64,000 bases of DNA from Pyrrhoderma lamaoense (GCA_002794735.1 NBAZ01000003.1:1550001-1614000), one strand, 5' to 3'. Shown: positions 1 through 13,495, counted from the first letter of the stretch. The notes: generated from the letters alone by a model not told the origin. Numbers and translations: made by a program.

Positions 1-1369
1 CTGTTTATTCCCCTCCTCCCTAAAGTTGTGTCTTTCTCCCTCCGGAAATTCGCGCACTCCGTATCAAAAGCATTCTTATTTTTTTCCAGGAAAAAATCAA
101 GAAAATTTTGAGACACACCAAATACCCGAATGGAGATATACGTAGTAATCCCATTTACTTCTTTTTTCAATATTTTGATTCTTTTTACTTATGATCACTT
201 CTTCTTCCCGTACTTTTCTCACATTTTGCGACGCGGTATTTGCATACAAGTAGATACATCAAGAAGATCATACCGATATTTCTAAGAGATAGAAGCGTGA
301 ACCAAGTAATCGAAGCTCATGCAATAACGCTGAGAATCAGGTAATTACATTGAAACGCATAAACATGTAGATGCAGAGAAATCAAGGTAATCTAAGGTTA
401 TCTTACTCTTAAACTGCGAAATCTATACTATACCCAAACTCTATCCGTTCAAATATATGGGCTTGTTGCATTAAGATTAAGCAATGGTAGCACACCAAGA
501 TCTATCAAAAAAAGGCATATGAGCATATAGGCTACAGGCCCGAGTCCGATACCGTTGATAGTCGTCTTCCTTCGTTTCTTCTTTGAATAGAACACCTCGA
601 CTTACCTCCGATAACGTAAAGAATAGCTATGAAGTAGTCTCGATATTTTATCTACTTTAATGAAGAAACACCGTGATAAACGAGTACGCTTTTCCACTAT
701 AAGCTCCGACAACTCGAATTTTAGTTTATTCATAGTAAAGGGGGAGAAAAACGCTGGGTTCAATACTTTGCCTAATATAGCTAGAGGCGGATTCGCGCTC
801 AAGTTTGTTTTGGTTATGGTATTAAAACTGTGGCTTACTTTCTACTTTCATTCAAAGAGGATCGTCTTAAAGTATTAAGTAAATTGAGATCGTAAGAACT
901 TTGAAGGAGAATAAGGCACGACTTAATGTAACTAAATGGATATACGACTCATCTTATAATGTGTTACTCGAAATCTAAAACTCTGATTGCTGTTACTAAT
1001 GTAGGCCACACCTTGCGTCCGTTACAAACTTCTTCTTGCAGGAGTATTACGCTATGCTTGGGAGAATACGCAGCTCACCAGGCGAAACATACATTGGCCG
1101 CCTGTACTTTACGAGGATTAGATTCAATATGTTCTTCTCCTTAGTCGTCCAGTATAGTGATTTGAGCGCATAAGTGAACAGTTCTTTTTTAGGAGCGAGA
1201 CATATGTATCTGATACAGGCGTGAGATATAGGCTGGATCAGTGAAACATGACTTGCACTTTATAAAACCATAGTCATGAACGCAGAGACGACCCGTCAAA
1301 AAACTGAGTGGATCAGTGTTCCACAATCTACAAGCACACGATACAGGTTTTATCAATCTATATCATATA
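1..1369. other. gene-free left flank
   Basis: No coding region could be supported here. Only short open frames without splice-consistent extensions or recognisable motifs occur, and no tRNA-like or repeat structure was seen. Confidence 0.5.
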
Positions 1370-1649
1370 ATGCCAGCAGAGAGAAGGCCTCGATCTGTTC
1401 CCTGCCAGCAGTGCCGCAAAGTAAGGGCAAAGGTATTTATACATATTTTTACTTTCATTATTGCGATCACATAGAAAAACACGTTCACAGTGTATACACC
1501 TTCCACAAGAACTAGAATGCGAGCGCTGCAGAGGCCTGACGAAGAAAGCTCGCACGATATGCACTGGTCCTGTACCTACTGGAGCACAACGCAAAAGGCG
1601 GGGGGAGTGGACACGCGCAAACTACCACAGTCCGGTCCGCTTGATATGA
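1370..1649 (+). CDS. small Zn2Cys6-like zinc-cluster protein or relic
   Basis: A 63-nt first exon (1370-1432) starts MPAERRPRS and contains CQQC. A 58-nt GT-AG intron (1433-1490) follows, then an exon beginning exactly at a Cys codon. The joined product has Cys spacing C-x2-C-x6-C-x8-C-x2-C-x10-C followed by a basic stretch (QRKRRGEW). This matches a fungal binuclear zinc cluster except that the last loop is 10 residues, not the usual 5-9. The frame stops at 1649, giving about 74 residues, far shorter than a normal regulator. Either further exons are missed or this is a truncated copy. DNA binding is inferred from the motif only. The intron sits just before the third Cys, as in the other zinc-cluster genes of this window. 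Confidence 0.45.
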
Positions 1650-2126
1650 TAACTTTTGGAACCAAGGTGAATGACTCTTAGTGCAACTTTGAGGGCCTGA
1701 GTAGAGACCTCACAGATATACTCTCTTATATACTCCACATATATGAAGGCTGTATAAGCTCATGAAAATGGGAATCGTCTGGGATGGGACACGTTAAGAC
1801 TCCAAGTTTGGATACGTACAGATTAGGATATTAGGGTACTATTATACGAATGAAGATATGTTGAATCGTCTACGTCGGCAGCTACAGCGTACAGTGAATT
1901 CTACTTCTGTATAGATGTCCATAGAACCTTCAAACATTCGACGCCCCAATGTATCAATGCTTGTTTTAAATTCGCATGTACATGGACAGTTTGAATATTA
2001 ATAATCACTAATAAAGTTGTTTGTAAGGCGCTTACAAAGACTGACTTTGTAATTATATTATGTAAGCAATGGTGTTAAAAATGATCTACATCCGCATACC
2101 AGCTGTTACTTCTTTGAATCCTTCTG
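1650..2126. other. intergenic region upstream of EFG1
   Basis: No gene was recognised between the zinc-cluster fragment and EFG1. It presumably contains the EFG1 promoter, but no specific element was identified. Confidence 0.5.
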
Positions 2127-3258
2127 ATGGCTCCTGTACGTATAGCATCTTCAAGCCATAACAACATTAATAATGGAGCTGTGCAAGAAAAACCTAAAGT
2201 GCATCTTCAAGGTCTAAAAAGAAAGGCTATCACAGGCTCAGAACTTCCTGGTGTGCAAAAACTCAAGTCCGATATACGACAAACAAGACGTCTCCTTGCA
2301 AAAGTGAGTAGACTAAAAACTGTTTCCAAGCTCAAGCCTGCGAAATCTTATTGATTGTAATGTAAGGAAAACCTCTCAGCAGATGTCCGTGTTAAAACGG
2401 AAAGACGCTTAAAGTCACTAGAAGCTGACTTGGAAGATGCAGAGAGCAAGAGGAAGGAGAGGACTTTAGCGACTCGGTATCATAAAGTGAAATTCTTCGG
2501 TAAGCATTATATTATACGATCGCTTTCTTTCTGATTCGCTCTTTACTTATTAAAGCACATTTTCCTGCTTCCTGTGTTTTTTTATTTCTGTTCAGAACGT
2601 AAGAAAGTGCTTCGAAAGATTAAGCAAGTTAAAAAGGAGCTGAAAGCCGCATCGGAAAATAAATCCGCATCTTCCAAAGAGGCTGCAACACAGCTTGAAA
2701 ATGCTTTATTCGAGCTGCGAGTTGATCTAAACTACATTCTGGTATGTTTCTTGTGTGGAGCAATTACTCCCTATATAATGGCCTTAATAACTGATCTGAG
2801 CTGGTGTATAGCATTATCCTAAGCTCGAAAAATACATATCTTTGTTCCCATCGACGGATCCAGCTCGTGAATCTCGGAACTATGATGTAGGCGAGAATGA
2901 TGCAAGTTCGTCATCCATAAACGAAACAGACTCTCGGCGTGCACAGCTACGTGCCTTCATACGTTCACAAATGGAAGCTAATGAATTTGGTGGCGAACCC
3001 GAACTCGATGCTGAACCGAGGTCGAAGGGCGAATCTGTGGGACATACCAGGTCAACGACATCACAAAATTCCTCTTTTTTGTCAGGGATATCTCAAAATG
3101 ACTTGGTGGTGGATGGTTCTCCGAAAAAATCGCCAAAGTCGGTGAAAGAACAAAAGAGAACGAAACAAGGGAAGACTAGATTGAAAGAGTCGAAGGAGAT
3201 GAAAACGGATAATACTGTCATCGATGACTTCTTCGCGACTGGTTCTGATGAAGATTGA
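2127..3258 (+). CDS. EFG1: rRNA-processing protein Efg1
   Basis: Four exons (2127-2303, 2367-2499, 2596-2741, 2812-3258) join in frame to about 300 residues with no frame break. The conserved core runs from the N-terminal third to the middle: GVQKLKSDIRQTRRLLAK, then a Lys/Glu-rich coiled-coil segment (ENLSADVRVKTERRLKSLE, RYHKVKFFERKKVLRKI), then LNYIL-HYPKLEKYISLFP. This series is characteristic of the Efg1 family, nucleolar proteins needed for early 18S rRNA processing in the small-subunit processome. The C-terminal 120 residues are Ser/Lys-rich and low complexity, ending in an acidic SDED tail. The start is the first ATG of the conserved frame. Function is known from the family (yeast EFG1), and localisation here is inferred. 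Confidence 0.9.
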
Positions 3259-4978
3259 AAATTGCAATGGTTTTATCCTAGAGGTGGAAGGTGGGGGTTG
3301 TTCTGTTGTGTGTCGCGTAACCCGTCTGGTTCAAGTTGCAACGCCCGATGCGTCTGTATTCAGTTATGAGAAATTTTTGTTGTTTCTGGTACACGCTCTA
3401 GGAAGTTTCGAGGATAGATCGGGTATACGTGTATTTACTTATACATGCATTGCCAAACTGTATTCTTATGATGTACTCACAAGGCTCTGATCGGCCTCCT
3501 TAAGACGTTGTAACTCCGTTAACTGTTGAAAACAACTGCTTAAAAATGGATGATCGGCACATCGGAGCCTTGTAATAGTAAATGATTAACGGGAGTTTCG
3601 TGTTTTACATGTTTACATACATACTATGTTGGAATGTAGAGTTACCTGTACGGAGTCCTTGCGAAGCATCAGATCACGTTTTCTTGGGATTTGATAGATA
3701 TTAATGCCGGATCTAACGTGTCTATCAATCTAAGCCATAGCCCTCTTTATGGACTCTCCAGAGAAAAAGTGAGCGGAGTGAACATATGACAGTCCTTGGG
3801 GACATTGTTTTCTTCCGAGTGACTTTGTTCTAATGCCGAGGTAAGATATGAATGACTATAGTGTTTTGCCATCTGTAGAAGTTAACATTATTAATATTGT
3901 AATTGGCAATACAAATAAGGTAATTCGGACCGGAAGTAAAACTGATAATGGATCACGTGTGTCGTCATTGTATTTCTCTGACATCAAGCTTGTTTGGACT
4001 GAACGACTCGTGGACTGAGCGACGTAGGTCACAACTCAACTTTCCCCGGAACTTTGACATCGCCAGCTGGCATGGCATACTGCCTTCTCACCTCTCTCCA
4101 GAACGTATACAGCACTTAAAAAAGCTTGCTTTTGGTCGTGCGACTACGAAGATTTTCATCGAATAGGAAGCTATCGAAGCCTTTATTTTAGAGTCCTGGG
4201 AATCCTGCACGGACAGTGACATCTGTCGAGTTCCTCAAGTCAATCAGAGACCTTCACCTCTTTTAATCTTATCGCTCTTGCAAGGTGTTGAACGCGAGGT
4301 CTCGGGAGAAATTAACTTGAAAGGTGAGGGGGGGCATTAAACTAGAAGACGGTGATAAAAGCTAAGCTGTAATGAACATGCGGTCAACGCGCGTTTCTGC
4401 GGTCCAGGTCTTAGCGATATCTTCAATCCGGTGCACGATTTTCCTGGATTTAGGGTAGCATACCAAGGACATCAATATCGGACTCCACATAAAGTATTAT
4501 CGTTAGAAACTTGACGTAGTGCCATAGCCTGTGAAACGTGTGTGGTAGTCCTTAGACTCGAAAAAACGGGTATATCGACTTCAGCGAATCGTCTTTGTAT
4601 ATTGTTCTTTAATTTTCTCATACTCTACATTAAATATTTCTCGGTTCTTTATTACCATTTGTGCTTTGTTATCTGTTTGAGAAAGGACGAAAGAAACGTT
4701 GGTGAGCTGGCTCAAGTTTCCTGTTACATAAAAAGTACTTTCGCATTGACCGCGACTGATTTCTGCTAGATTTGCTTCTTTCTTTTTCTACTGGAAAATA
4801 CTTTAATTGAAGTTTTCTTCAACAATATTAAAGACCAAGTGCTCTCAGGCATACTTTTGGTCAGCTTGCTCACTAATTAATAACCGCTTTTCACGTACTC
4901 TCGCGTGTACCCGAGCTTTACGCTCTCAATCTCATCCCGTAAGTCACGTAGTGTTTTAGGAACCTATTTGCAAGTGTA
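3259..4978. other. intergenic region between EFG1 and the RhoGEF gene
   Basis: About 1.7 kb with no supported gene. Short frames near 3948-4166 and 4542-4769 have no recognisable motif and no conserved-looking splice extension. The region should hold the EFG1 3' end and the promoter of the downstream gene. Confidence 0.45.
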
Positions 4979-7900
4979 ATGGAGAACGTGTCTTCTCTCG
5001 TCACACCGAGGACTTCCGACCTCCGCTCACGCCGCATGGGTAGATTTATCCAGCATCCTTCTTTTCCTGCTACCCCTCGACAAACGGACAGTCCCATTAC
5101 TCCTCCCATCAGCCCTAAGGAAATGTCTTCGCCAATGTCTTCACCCTCCTCAACATCATCTTTGACTTTGATCCCACCGCCACCACCACCTCGTTCACCT
5201 TTGCGACCTTCTGCAAAGAGCGTGGCATCATTTACGACTTTCATCGATTCATACAAAAACCGAGATACTATATCAACGATCAATGCAAACAACTTGGATT
5301 CTGTACCTACTCATAACAGAAGTAGAGGATCCAGTTTCTCTTCCATATCAGCGTTGATTGAACAGTTAGACTTAGATGCGTCGAATATACCATCAAAGTC
5401 TGCAATGGGAACGAATACGCCTGATAGTTCCTCGCCTTTGGAAGAAAAACCGCTTCCCAGTCCGCCGGAAGAAGAGCTTTTTTGCGACTCCCCGACGACG
5501 AACAGCTTGGCTTCGGAAACGTCTACACTTGCTACTATTACGCCAATAATCACGAAGCGTGAGCATGCCTTGAAAGAGTTGCTATCATCGGAGAGGGCAT
5601 ATGCTTCAGACTTAGCTTTTATTCGTAATGTCCATATTCCCATGGCTCTTGGTTAGTCTCGATATTTTATCTATACTTTACTTCAGGCTGGGCTAACACT
5701 ATATTCATGACAAACAAGGTAAACAACCTCCATATCACTTACCTCGGCCTGCAACCCCTCCTAGATCGTCTAGTTCATCCGCTCGTACTATTTCCACTTC
5801 TTCTGAATCTTCATCTGGTTCTAGTGGTTGTACACCACCAATGTCAAAAGATGATGTTCGGGTTATATTCGGAAACATAACGGAGTTGGCTATGTTTTCG
5901 GATATGTTCTCGGAGCGTCTGGAAGAAGCATTAGGCGATGTTTTAGATGATGGTAAGGAGAGGATTGGGTTGGTGCACTTTTCTTAGAGATAGTAAGTGT
6001 TTCGTCATTTCGTCACATATTTTTTTGTGTTGATCTTACTTTACAAACGTAAAATCTTAGATTCCTCAAATGGAGCCTCCATATATGACTTACATAACCA
6101 AGCAACCAAATGCACTGAACCACCTCAATTCTTTACATAAAACTCCAGCCCTGTGCAACTATCTAGCTCAAACGCAGCATCTTGCGACATCGGTCACGCA
6201 CGCATGGGATTTACCGTCTCTTCTGATTAAGCCCGTCCAACGACTGTTGAAATACTCGCTACTTTTGAGAACTATAATTGAGCAGACACCTGACTGTCAC
6301 GGGGACAAAGAAAACCTTAAAGAAGCCCTAAAAAAGATGGAAGAACTAGCTAAGGCAGTGAATGAAAGTAGGCGGAGAATGGAGATTGTGAAGGGAGTGT
6401 TGACAAACAGATCAGATCCGGGAAGCCTACAACACTCCAGAAGAAATTAACTTTGGGGAAAGCGACACATGTTGGTGTTTCTCGCATGAAGAGTATGAAC
6501 ATCAACTTACGAACACCTCGACCAAAGGAGGAAAACAACGTGGAGGCAGCACGCGTTGCAGAGCTGGAGAAAAGGCTCCGGGAGTGTGAGGGCTTTGTCC
6601 GGGAGTTCGCAAAGAATGTGATGGGTTGGGTTCTTAGTACTCGGACTGCTCAGGAACACCTTCAAGAATGGGCGGCAGGCTTTGGGAGGACTATTGGAAT
6701 TCAACAGGGCCAACCTTCAGAGGCATTTGATGCATTTATGGATGTTATTGACGCAAAGCTGTTGCCGATCTGCCTTGAAATGTATAACATCCTTCAAAAG
6801 CACTTGTTGCCACAGCTTGCTCGGTTACTCGATTCAACTAAAGCTCCTCTTCGACTCTTGGACACAATGCACTCTTTAGAGCATATGCATTGCTCACTTC
6901 TCAACTTTGACTTATCAAAGAGCCGGCCACCTCAGGTGTTAGTCGATGCTTCACAGCGATACTTAGCGTTGCGAGGGCAACTTGCGGTAGAACTTCCCAA
7001 ATATCTATCTTTATTCGACACTGGTATCTCAGTCTGTTTGCATGCCTTTCTGGATTGGCAAACTGGTTTTTGGTACAGTATTCGTGATGAATGGGGTACT
7101 CTATGGGATTGTTTGCGGATGGAAGGTGAGACTAATGCTGGATGCGAAGAGACGTTAACTCTTTGGTGGAACCGATATAGTGAAGTCGAAGAAAAGCTGA
7201 GTAGGTTAAATATTATCAAGCGAGAGAGGCCCTTCTATCAGCGACCGAGAACTTCTGGAACCCAATCGTTATCATCAATCACTGGGCTGGAAGGGTCGCT
7301 TGTGCCTACTTCTTCTCTGCCCATGCCCTCTGGGAACTCTATACGACATCGCAATTTTGGCTCGCAAGATATTTCCTTGCCAAAGGCCATCCGACGATCA
7401 CCGTCGGAGGAAGCCCTTCATCCTTTTTCGTCTTCTCAACGAGGAAAATATAACTCACGTACTATCGAAGGCTCAGTTCGGAAGAAGGGACGATCAAATA
7501 CGTCTCCCCTACCAACTTCTTCTTCTCAGTTCTCATTAAATGCGAGTATCAACTCATGTCCACCTCTTCAATCGGGTTCTAAGGAATACGCAGAGTCAAT
7601 AGATTCAAGAAGTGAGCGGACTGGTCGAAAGTCGAGAAGTTCAAGTCTTAGTCGCATAATAAGCGAGACTCTTCGGACACCATTACGGCGTAGTCCTTCT
7701 CAGAAATCAATTAATAGTCAACGTAGTAATAATGTGAACGGGAGTGGGCCACATGGGCATTTCATTCTCAATATGGATGATACGCTTCCTCCGCCTCTAC
7801 CTGATCAACTTGATATCTATCCACCTCCTAATTCGTCTCCTGGTTATTATGTCAAAGTACTACATCCATGTTGTCCGCCAAGCGGCGCCAGCTATATGGA

Positions 7901-8087
7901 ACTTCCCTTCCTAGAACTGAGGGTTGATGAAATCTTTGGTGTGCTTAGTGAACTAGGACATCCTTCTACATTTAGGGGATTGTGTATCTCTGTTGACGAT
8001 GGCGAGGAAGATTGCCTTCTTGTTCTGAAAGGCTATGATAGTGTTATAGGACTTGCGCTGGCGAGCTTCTTCATACCTATATCGTGA
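4979..8087 (+). CDS. Rho guanine-nucleotide exchange factor with DH, BAR and SH3-like domains
   Basis: Three exons (4979-5651, 5719-5992, 6061-8087) encode about 991 residues once two missing bases are allowed for. The first 175 residues are Ser/Pro-rich. The DBL-homology domain follows (about 175-440): REHALKELLSSERAYASDLA, later HAWDLPSLLIKPVQRLLKY, the classic DH helix. A BAR-type helical region follows (about 480-720, e.g. EKRLRECEGFVREFAKNV). After a Ser-rich linker comes a C-terminal degenerate SH3-like module (YYVKVLHPCCPP, VDDGEEDCLLVLKG). This order resembles fungal Tuba/Gef1-like Cdc42 GEFs acting in polarity and membrane remodelling, and the substrate GTPase is inferred. The frame breaks at TTTT 5979-5982 and GGG 6420-6422. 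With one base added at each site the exon lengths sum to a multiple of three, so these look like sequencing deletions. Confidence 0.85.
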
Positions 8088-9780
8088 CACTAGTGTAGAA
8101 GGAAAAGAAAAAAAGCAAATAGATTATGAAGCTTAATGTGAAGTATGCTATGAAAAGATTGGATTTTTATATATTATGACACTTGCTGTATGTGTGATAT
8201 AATGTTTTGTTTTCTGTTTTACCTTTTTTATTGTTTGCCTTGATTTCAATTTTTGCTGATGTTCATTTGGATCGCTATCGTTACATGTTTTTTTATAATC
8301 TTCGTTTTTTTTCTTGCTTTCTCTATTCTCTCTGCTGTTATCCTCTAACCAACTTTGTTTGATATAAAATTAGATGAAAACAAAGCTTGTAATATTAGTC
8401 TGCCATTTACCTTCGTCTAGCTATCTTTTGTCCACCTGCATACGGATTTTTGTTGTCTTCTACTTGCATGCATCACTACATCTGTATATTTGTATGACTG
8501 AGTTTTCTGGGACAGCAGTTTTTTGTTTTTGGTACTTTCTCGTTTACGTTCTGTACATGCTACGTCGATCAAGGCTCTGAAACAATTATTTTCTAGCAAG
8601 GTTTACTGTTCATCAGTAACGTCATACTGAAATTCAATACTTTCTCTTTTCTCCTTACTACGCTCTACTTTCCAACTTTTCCCCTACATTTTCTCTGAAA
8701 GCAACCCCCCTTTTTTCTTTATCCTTCCACTCTCATTTCTATAATTTCATCCAGTATCCATGCACTATCCAACTATCTTTGATTTCTCTGGCGGCTTTGT
8801 AACATCCTGTTTCCGCTTAGTAGTTTGTGTCAAAAAAATTAGACTCAAATGTATCTAGTAGTATATACAAGAGAGGAAGAAAGGATAAGGGCGGGAATGA
8901 AAGATGAGAGAGGTCTGTGTATATGTATATACACACATATATACAAATATGAAGTTACAGTATATATGTTGAGTAAGCACAAAATGGACATTGTAAGAGT
9001 CGTGCTGCCGATATTGAGGAGGGAGATTCTCGATATTTGGAGTAGTGAGGGGATGAATGTGGTTCGATACGGGTATACAGAGATGTAGATTTATACACTA
9101 TATAATGTACATGTATGGCTTCAGTCACGATGTTTGTACGGTAAATAGTAAGTAGTAGTAAGAAATAAGGACGTGAGTGACAACATTTGTGAGATTGTAC
9201 ACATTGGACTTTGGGATTTGTATTTAATTTGAGTGTGATTTGACTTAGTTTGGGTAACATAGAGTGTGCGAATGTGTGCGTATGGATCAAAACGAGAAGG
9301 ATGAGGAAGGGGGTATCCATCTACTCAAAAAGGGCATAGAAGATTGAAACGAGGCATCAGGAAATGACTGAGGTGCTTGAGCGTTTGAGAGCCTTAAACG
9401 TATCCTCGTAATTCTTACTTGGGGGGATGAATTGTAAAAATTCAAAGAAAGAAACAGGAGAGATTAGAAGAAGATGAATTGAAACATTAGAATGCAAAAA
9501 AAATGTATAACAGAAATATGAGAAAGAAAGAAAGTTTGAGAAAAGTGAGATGAAGTTGATGCTAGAGTGAAAAGGTGGGAATAGGATAATTGACTTCTAT
9601 GAGCCCTTCGAGTCAAATCTCGACTCGATGAGAGATCACTAGTCCTCCTTTCAGTCATGATCGTTGTTTTTCATCTCCGTGGGTTGTAGATGTAGGCAGA
9701 AAAGGGAGAGGACTGAAAGACAGATCAACTGGAAATCAAAGTAGCCGAGACTCTCGGCAGGTCCCCAAGTCAACAGCTAA
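8088..9780. other. convergent intergenic region
   Basis: A 1.7-kb AT-rich stretch lies between the 3' ends of the RhoGEF gene (+) and a zinc-cluster gene (-). It contains a short TA/CA-rich simple-sequence patch near 8915-8960. Open frames here lack motifs. It probably holds two 3' UTRs and terminators, but no specific signal was identified. Confidence 0.45.
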
Positions 9781-11475
9781 TTATAAGTTGAACTCCTTCT
9801 TTGCGTTTACCCTGTCCTCATAGCTAACAGAGATAATATTCTCCCTGAATTTGGGCAAGAAAACATCCTACAAGATCATTGAATCAGTAAGACTCAAATA
9901 CGTTTGAAAAGAGAGTAGATGGAACAAGAAAAGCGATAGTTACTCTAAGATAGGCGAGAGTGCGTTGGAGGAAAGTAGAAAAAAAGGCAAATAGGCTTAG
10001 CTAGTAGTACTTACTATAGGACCAAGATACGCGCCCTGCTCAATTGGCTTATAATCCTTATCACAATTCGTCCAAAACACCTGTTCCTGATTATCTCTAC
10101 CCTTTCTAGCGTGTAGAATATAGACGTTTTGACCCTTATTATGTGGTAAGACATAGATGATCCTGCCGAAATCGTCATCATGTAATGATACGTCTTCGAC
10201 TGGCTCCTCTCTAATTTGTTCATGAAAGTTAGCGAGGTGTGATTTGGAATAGAGTGGGATAAGGAGACAGGGATGATACTAACTTTTTGACCTCTAGCAT
10301 CTCGGAACCATTGTTTGAGATGTTTTCATTTTCAGACTGGTGAAACAACCAAGGTAGAAAGGGAGGATTGATCAGTGAGTAAAGTGAGTAAGGAAAAAGG
10401 GACAGCAATTTCAACTCACGGAATTATCTTCAACCTTAACTTGCATCATATTCCTAGTACTTGTATTTGCGTTTGGACTTGGTATGGAAGTTGAGCTTGA
10501 CGCTGATGGTGATGACAACGTTGATGGTGAAGAAGAAGGTAACGTTCCTTCTGTTGTTGTTGACGGTGACGAAGGTTGAGATGTTTGGGTAGTGCTCATA
10601 GTAGCACGAGAGCAGATATATTTATGTGTTTTGCATCTCCCACAAGGGCCACCATTTGACGTTGGCGAACACTATAAGACAAGAAAGAAATCAGGAAATG
10701 AAAGAAGGGTCCAGTTGAAGCGTGGGGGGCCAATCCATTATTAGTTCGCTGGTTTATTCAGGTAACAAACGGAGAACAAAGTTGGAAATTGTATTGAGAT
10801 GATTTAGAAATGTTTTATGTGTGTGGTATGTGAAGAATGTATATGGAGGGGAAATGTCACAATAACTCATATATAATATGCCAGTTATTGATTAAATCTG
10901 ATGATCATTTGCTTGCCAATGCGCAACATGAATAACCCCTGTCAGAGGCTCACCATTTACATGTTTCTGTACATTGGGACATGGACATGAACACAATAAG
11001 CACTCGCCTGTCTAGCGCTGGTCACTGACACGGCTCAGACAAACCGACCCTGGGCCCTCCTGACCCTGATCTGCAACTAGCACAGGTGGTAACCACAAAT
11101 TTTGATCATAATACCATAATATAAAACACACCAACAACCACACCACCATTAGATCATTACCACAGACTGCTACACACAAGCAAGCAAGAAAAACAAAACG
11201 AGATATCACCAAGAAAAAGGAACCACCAAAACTTCCCTTTTTTCAAGAAACAACGTAAATCATAAAAAAACAAAACCACATAACCAATAAAGAAGGCAAA
11301 AAGAAACACTAGAAACTACTATAAAAAGACTCACCTTCTGATGAGCCTTCTTGCATTGGTCACAATTGGAATAATTTCTAGATTTGGCGCCTTCGGATCG
11401 TCTGTTTGGATAGGCGTTGTAGATTGGCATTATGGGCATGGAACTCCGATGTGCAATGGTGGCCGCTGTTAGCAT
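9781..11475 (-). CDS. short Zn2Cys6 transcription factor
   Basis: Five exons read leftward (11475-11335, 10671-10420, 10336-10284, 10210-10015, 9867-9781) join to about 242 residues without a frame break. Exon 1 ends in CDQCKKAHQK. Exon 2 starts at the next Cys (CSPTSNGGPCGRCKTHKYIC), giving a canonical C-x2-C-x6-C-x8-C-x2-C-x6-C binuclear zinc cluster. A Ser/Thr/Pro-rich linker follows, then a compact C-terminal region (IIYVLPHNKGQNVYILHARK) that I do not recognise. The usual fungal-specific regulatory domain is absent, so the protein is short. I chose ATG 11475 because the longer frame to 11514 opens with GTG and has an in-frame stop just upstream. Intron 1 (663 nt) is ten times the local norm. 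Nuclear DNA binding is inferred and targets are unknown. Confidence 0.75.
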
Positions 11476-13495
11476 GTTCTCGAGCTCCGAGTTTACTCTT
11501 TGATAGGAGTTCACGGTTTGTGGTTAATCCCTAAAAGGAAGAGGAATTAGAGGAAGAGGAAGCAGAGGGAACAGAGGACACAATGGAGAAATGAGATGGT
11601 GAGTAGCCTACAGGGCCAGGTATTGTAAAAGGCTTCAAATGATGGAAACGGCGGGTTAAGCTAAGGAGTATTCAGGCTTTGTGAAAAGTTAGGTTGAAAT
11701 TGAGGCAATAGAGATGGTATCGAGGCGCTAGGAATGGTATGAAAGTAAGATGATGACAGGAACGAGATGACCGGTAACGGTGGTGTGGTTCGGTGATATG
11801 TGGTATGGGCGCGTACTGGAAATGATGGACAAAAGAGGTCCGTCCTGATCTTGTATTTTTTGTTTTCTTCTGGCCCGGGTCCGGGTCTGTTGTTGTAGTG
11901 GGAATAGGGATGGGATAGAAAGGCTATGCAACTAGTACCGCAGCTTTGACAACTCCTGAGACCGACCCTTTATTGATGCTATTGTGAACTGTGGTGTGTA
12001 TGATGCGTTGGGCGTGCGTGGTCCACACCCGAGTCCTTTGACTTATAAATGTAATGAAATAAAGGGGTTAAGACTCCGTTCAGACCGTTCTCAAGTCCCG
12101 TTCTTCGGGCCATATATATCACTACTTAGTTGCATGCATGTTAAAGATGTGTATATACGTGTATTAATCTGTTACGTATATTCGGTATAAATATCTATGC
12201 CGAATTTTATGGATTGTAATCTATTGTCTTGTTGTAACATAAACATAATATTACCATATTAGCCAGCGGGGAAGCTAAGAAGCATTATTCATATCTCCGG
12301 GCTGAAAGGAGGTGGAAGAATTCTAGATTACTTGGTATTAGTAGAGCTGTGTACTGGCACGAGATGGGGTGTGAATTAAAGAGAGAGGAGAAGAAAAGAG
12401 TTTTGGGTATCACTAGTTATCATCTCGAGTCAGAGTCAAGATGAATCAGGTCATACTATTTCCTACTACAGGTGATAATTGTACTTATCTCGATGTACTA
12501 GTTAATCATACCGATACGATGTCCAACATATAAGTAATCCCGCTAATACTACCACCAATATATATTATCAAACTCTTTTTACAGTTTCTAATCGAATTCA
12601 ACGGGTAACAAAGAATTGGAGAAGTACTCATGACCAAGAACAAGCTCAAGCACGGCCATTCCCAAATTATCAATCTCCTATTGAACAAGTGACAAGGCCC
12701 CTTGATGACGACTGATCACTTATAAGTAGTGTGTGTATAGGATGGTGATAGGCTGTCTGTCCATGCTGTTATTTCCATCTAGATACTTCCATGTTCCATG
12801 TTCGGCCGGCCTTATTCAATAATCCATTAATCATATTGAATCTCAGGGGCCAGCATCCTTCTTCCACAATCACTGCGCAAATATAAATTTCTTTGATCTC
12901 TTGATACACGTTGTCAACTCGAGTCATCTTTGTCACTTTTTGTCATTTTGAACTTAGGGAACGACAAACCAGCATAACCTAATTTTCACTTTTTATTGCA
13001 TATGCTGAAATACGAGATTCATCTCTTTCCAGTTAAAATTCTTGTATAGAGTACATGGGACGAAGGAGTTAGAAACACACCGCGCTGTATAATGTATAAG
13101 AATTGCACCATCCATGATTACCAATAAGCTTGAGATGTATTCCGTCAGTCCCTCCTATTTTTTTCATGTTTATGATATCTCCCATCCATCCACAATCATC
13201 AAGCATGAACTCAGAGTGCAGTAGACATAGGAGTAAGGTCAAGTGGTAGATATCCCGCATCAAGTGGACGGATGAGGGATTTTATAAAACAGAACAGATG
13301 ATACGCACTACGATGAGAACTGAAAACAGACTCAGACATTATGGCTAAATATAAACGTGGAGAAAGAGATTACATCCACATTGTATAACATTACAAAAAT
13401 TATATATAAAAACATACCACCCATGTGATGGCGAAGTAAACAACTTTCTGCCCACCACTATATAAGAGAACCAGAAGAAGCTTTTTTTTATTCCC
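11476..13495. other. intergenic region upstream of the zinc-cluster gene
   Basis: About 2 kb with no supported gene on either strand. It should include the promoter of the minus-strand Zn2Cys6 gene and the 3' UTR of the SR-rich gene. No repeat or RNA gene was recognised. Confidence 0.4.

Noticed and set aside
11476..11514. Start of the minus-strand zinc-cluster gene at 11514
   Set aside because: The codon is GTG with an in-frame stop just upstream, so ATG 11475 is preferred.
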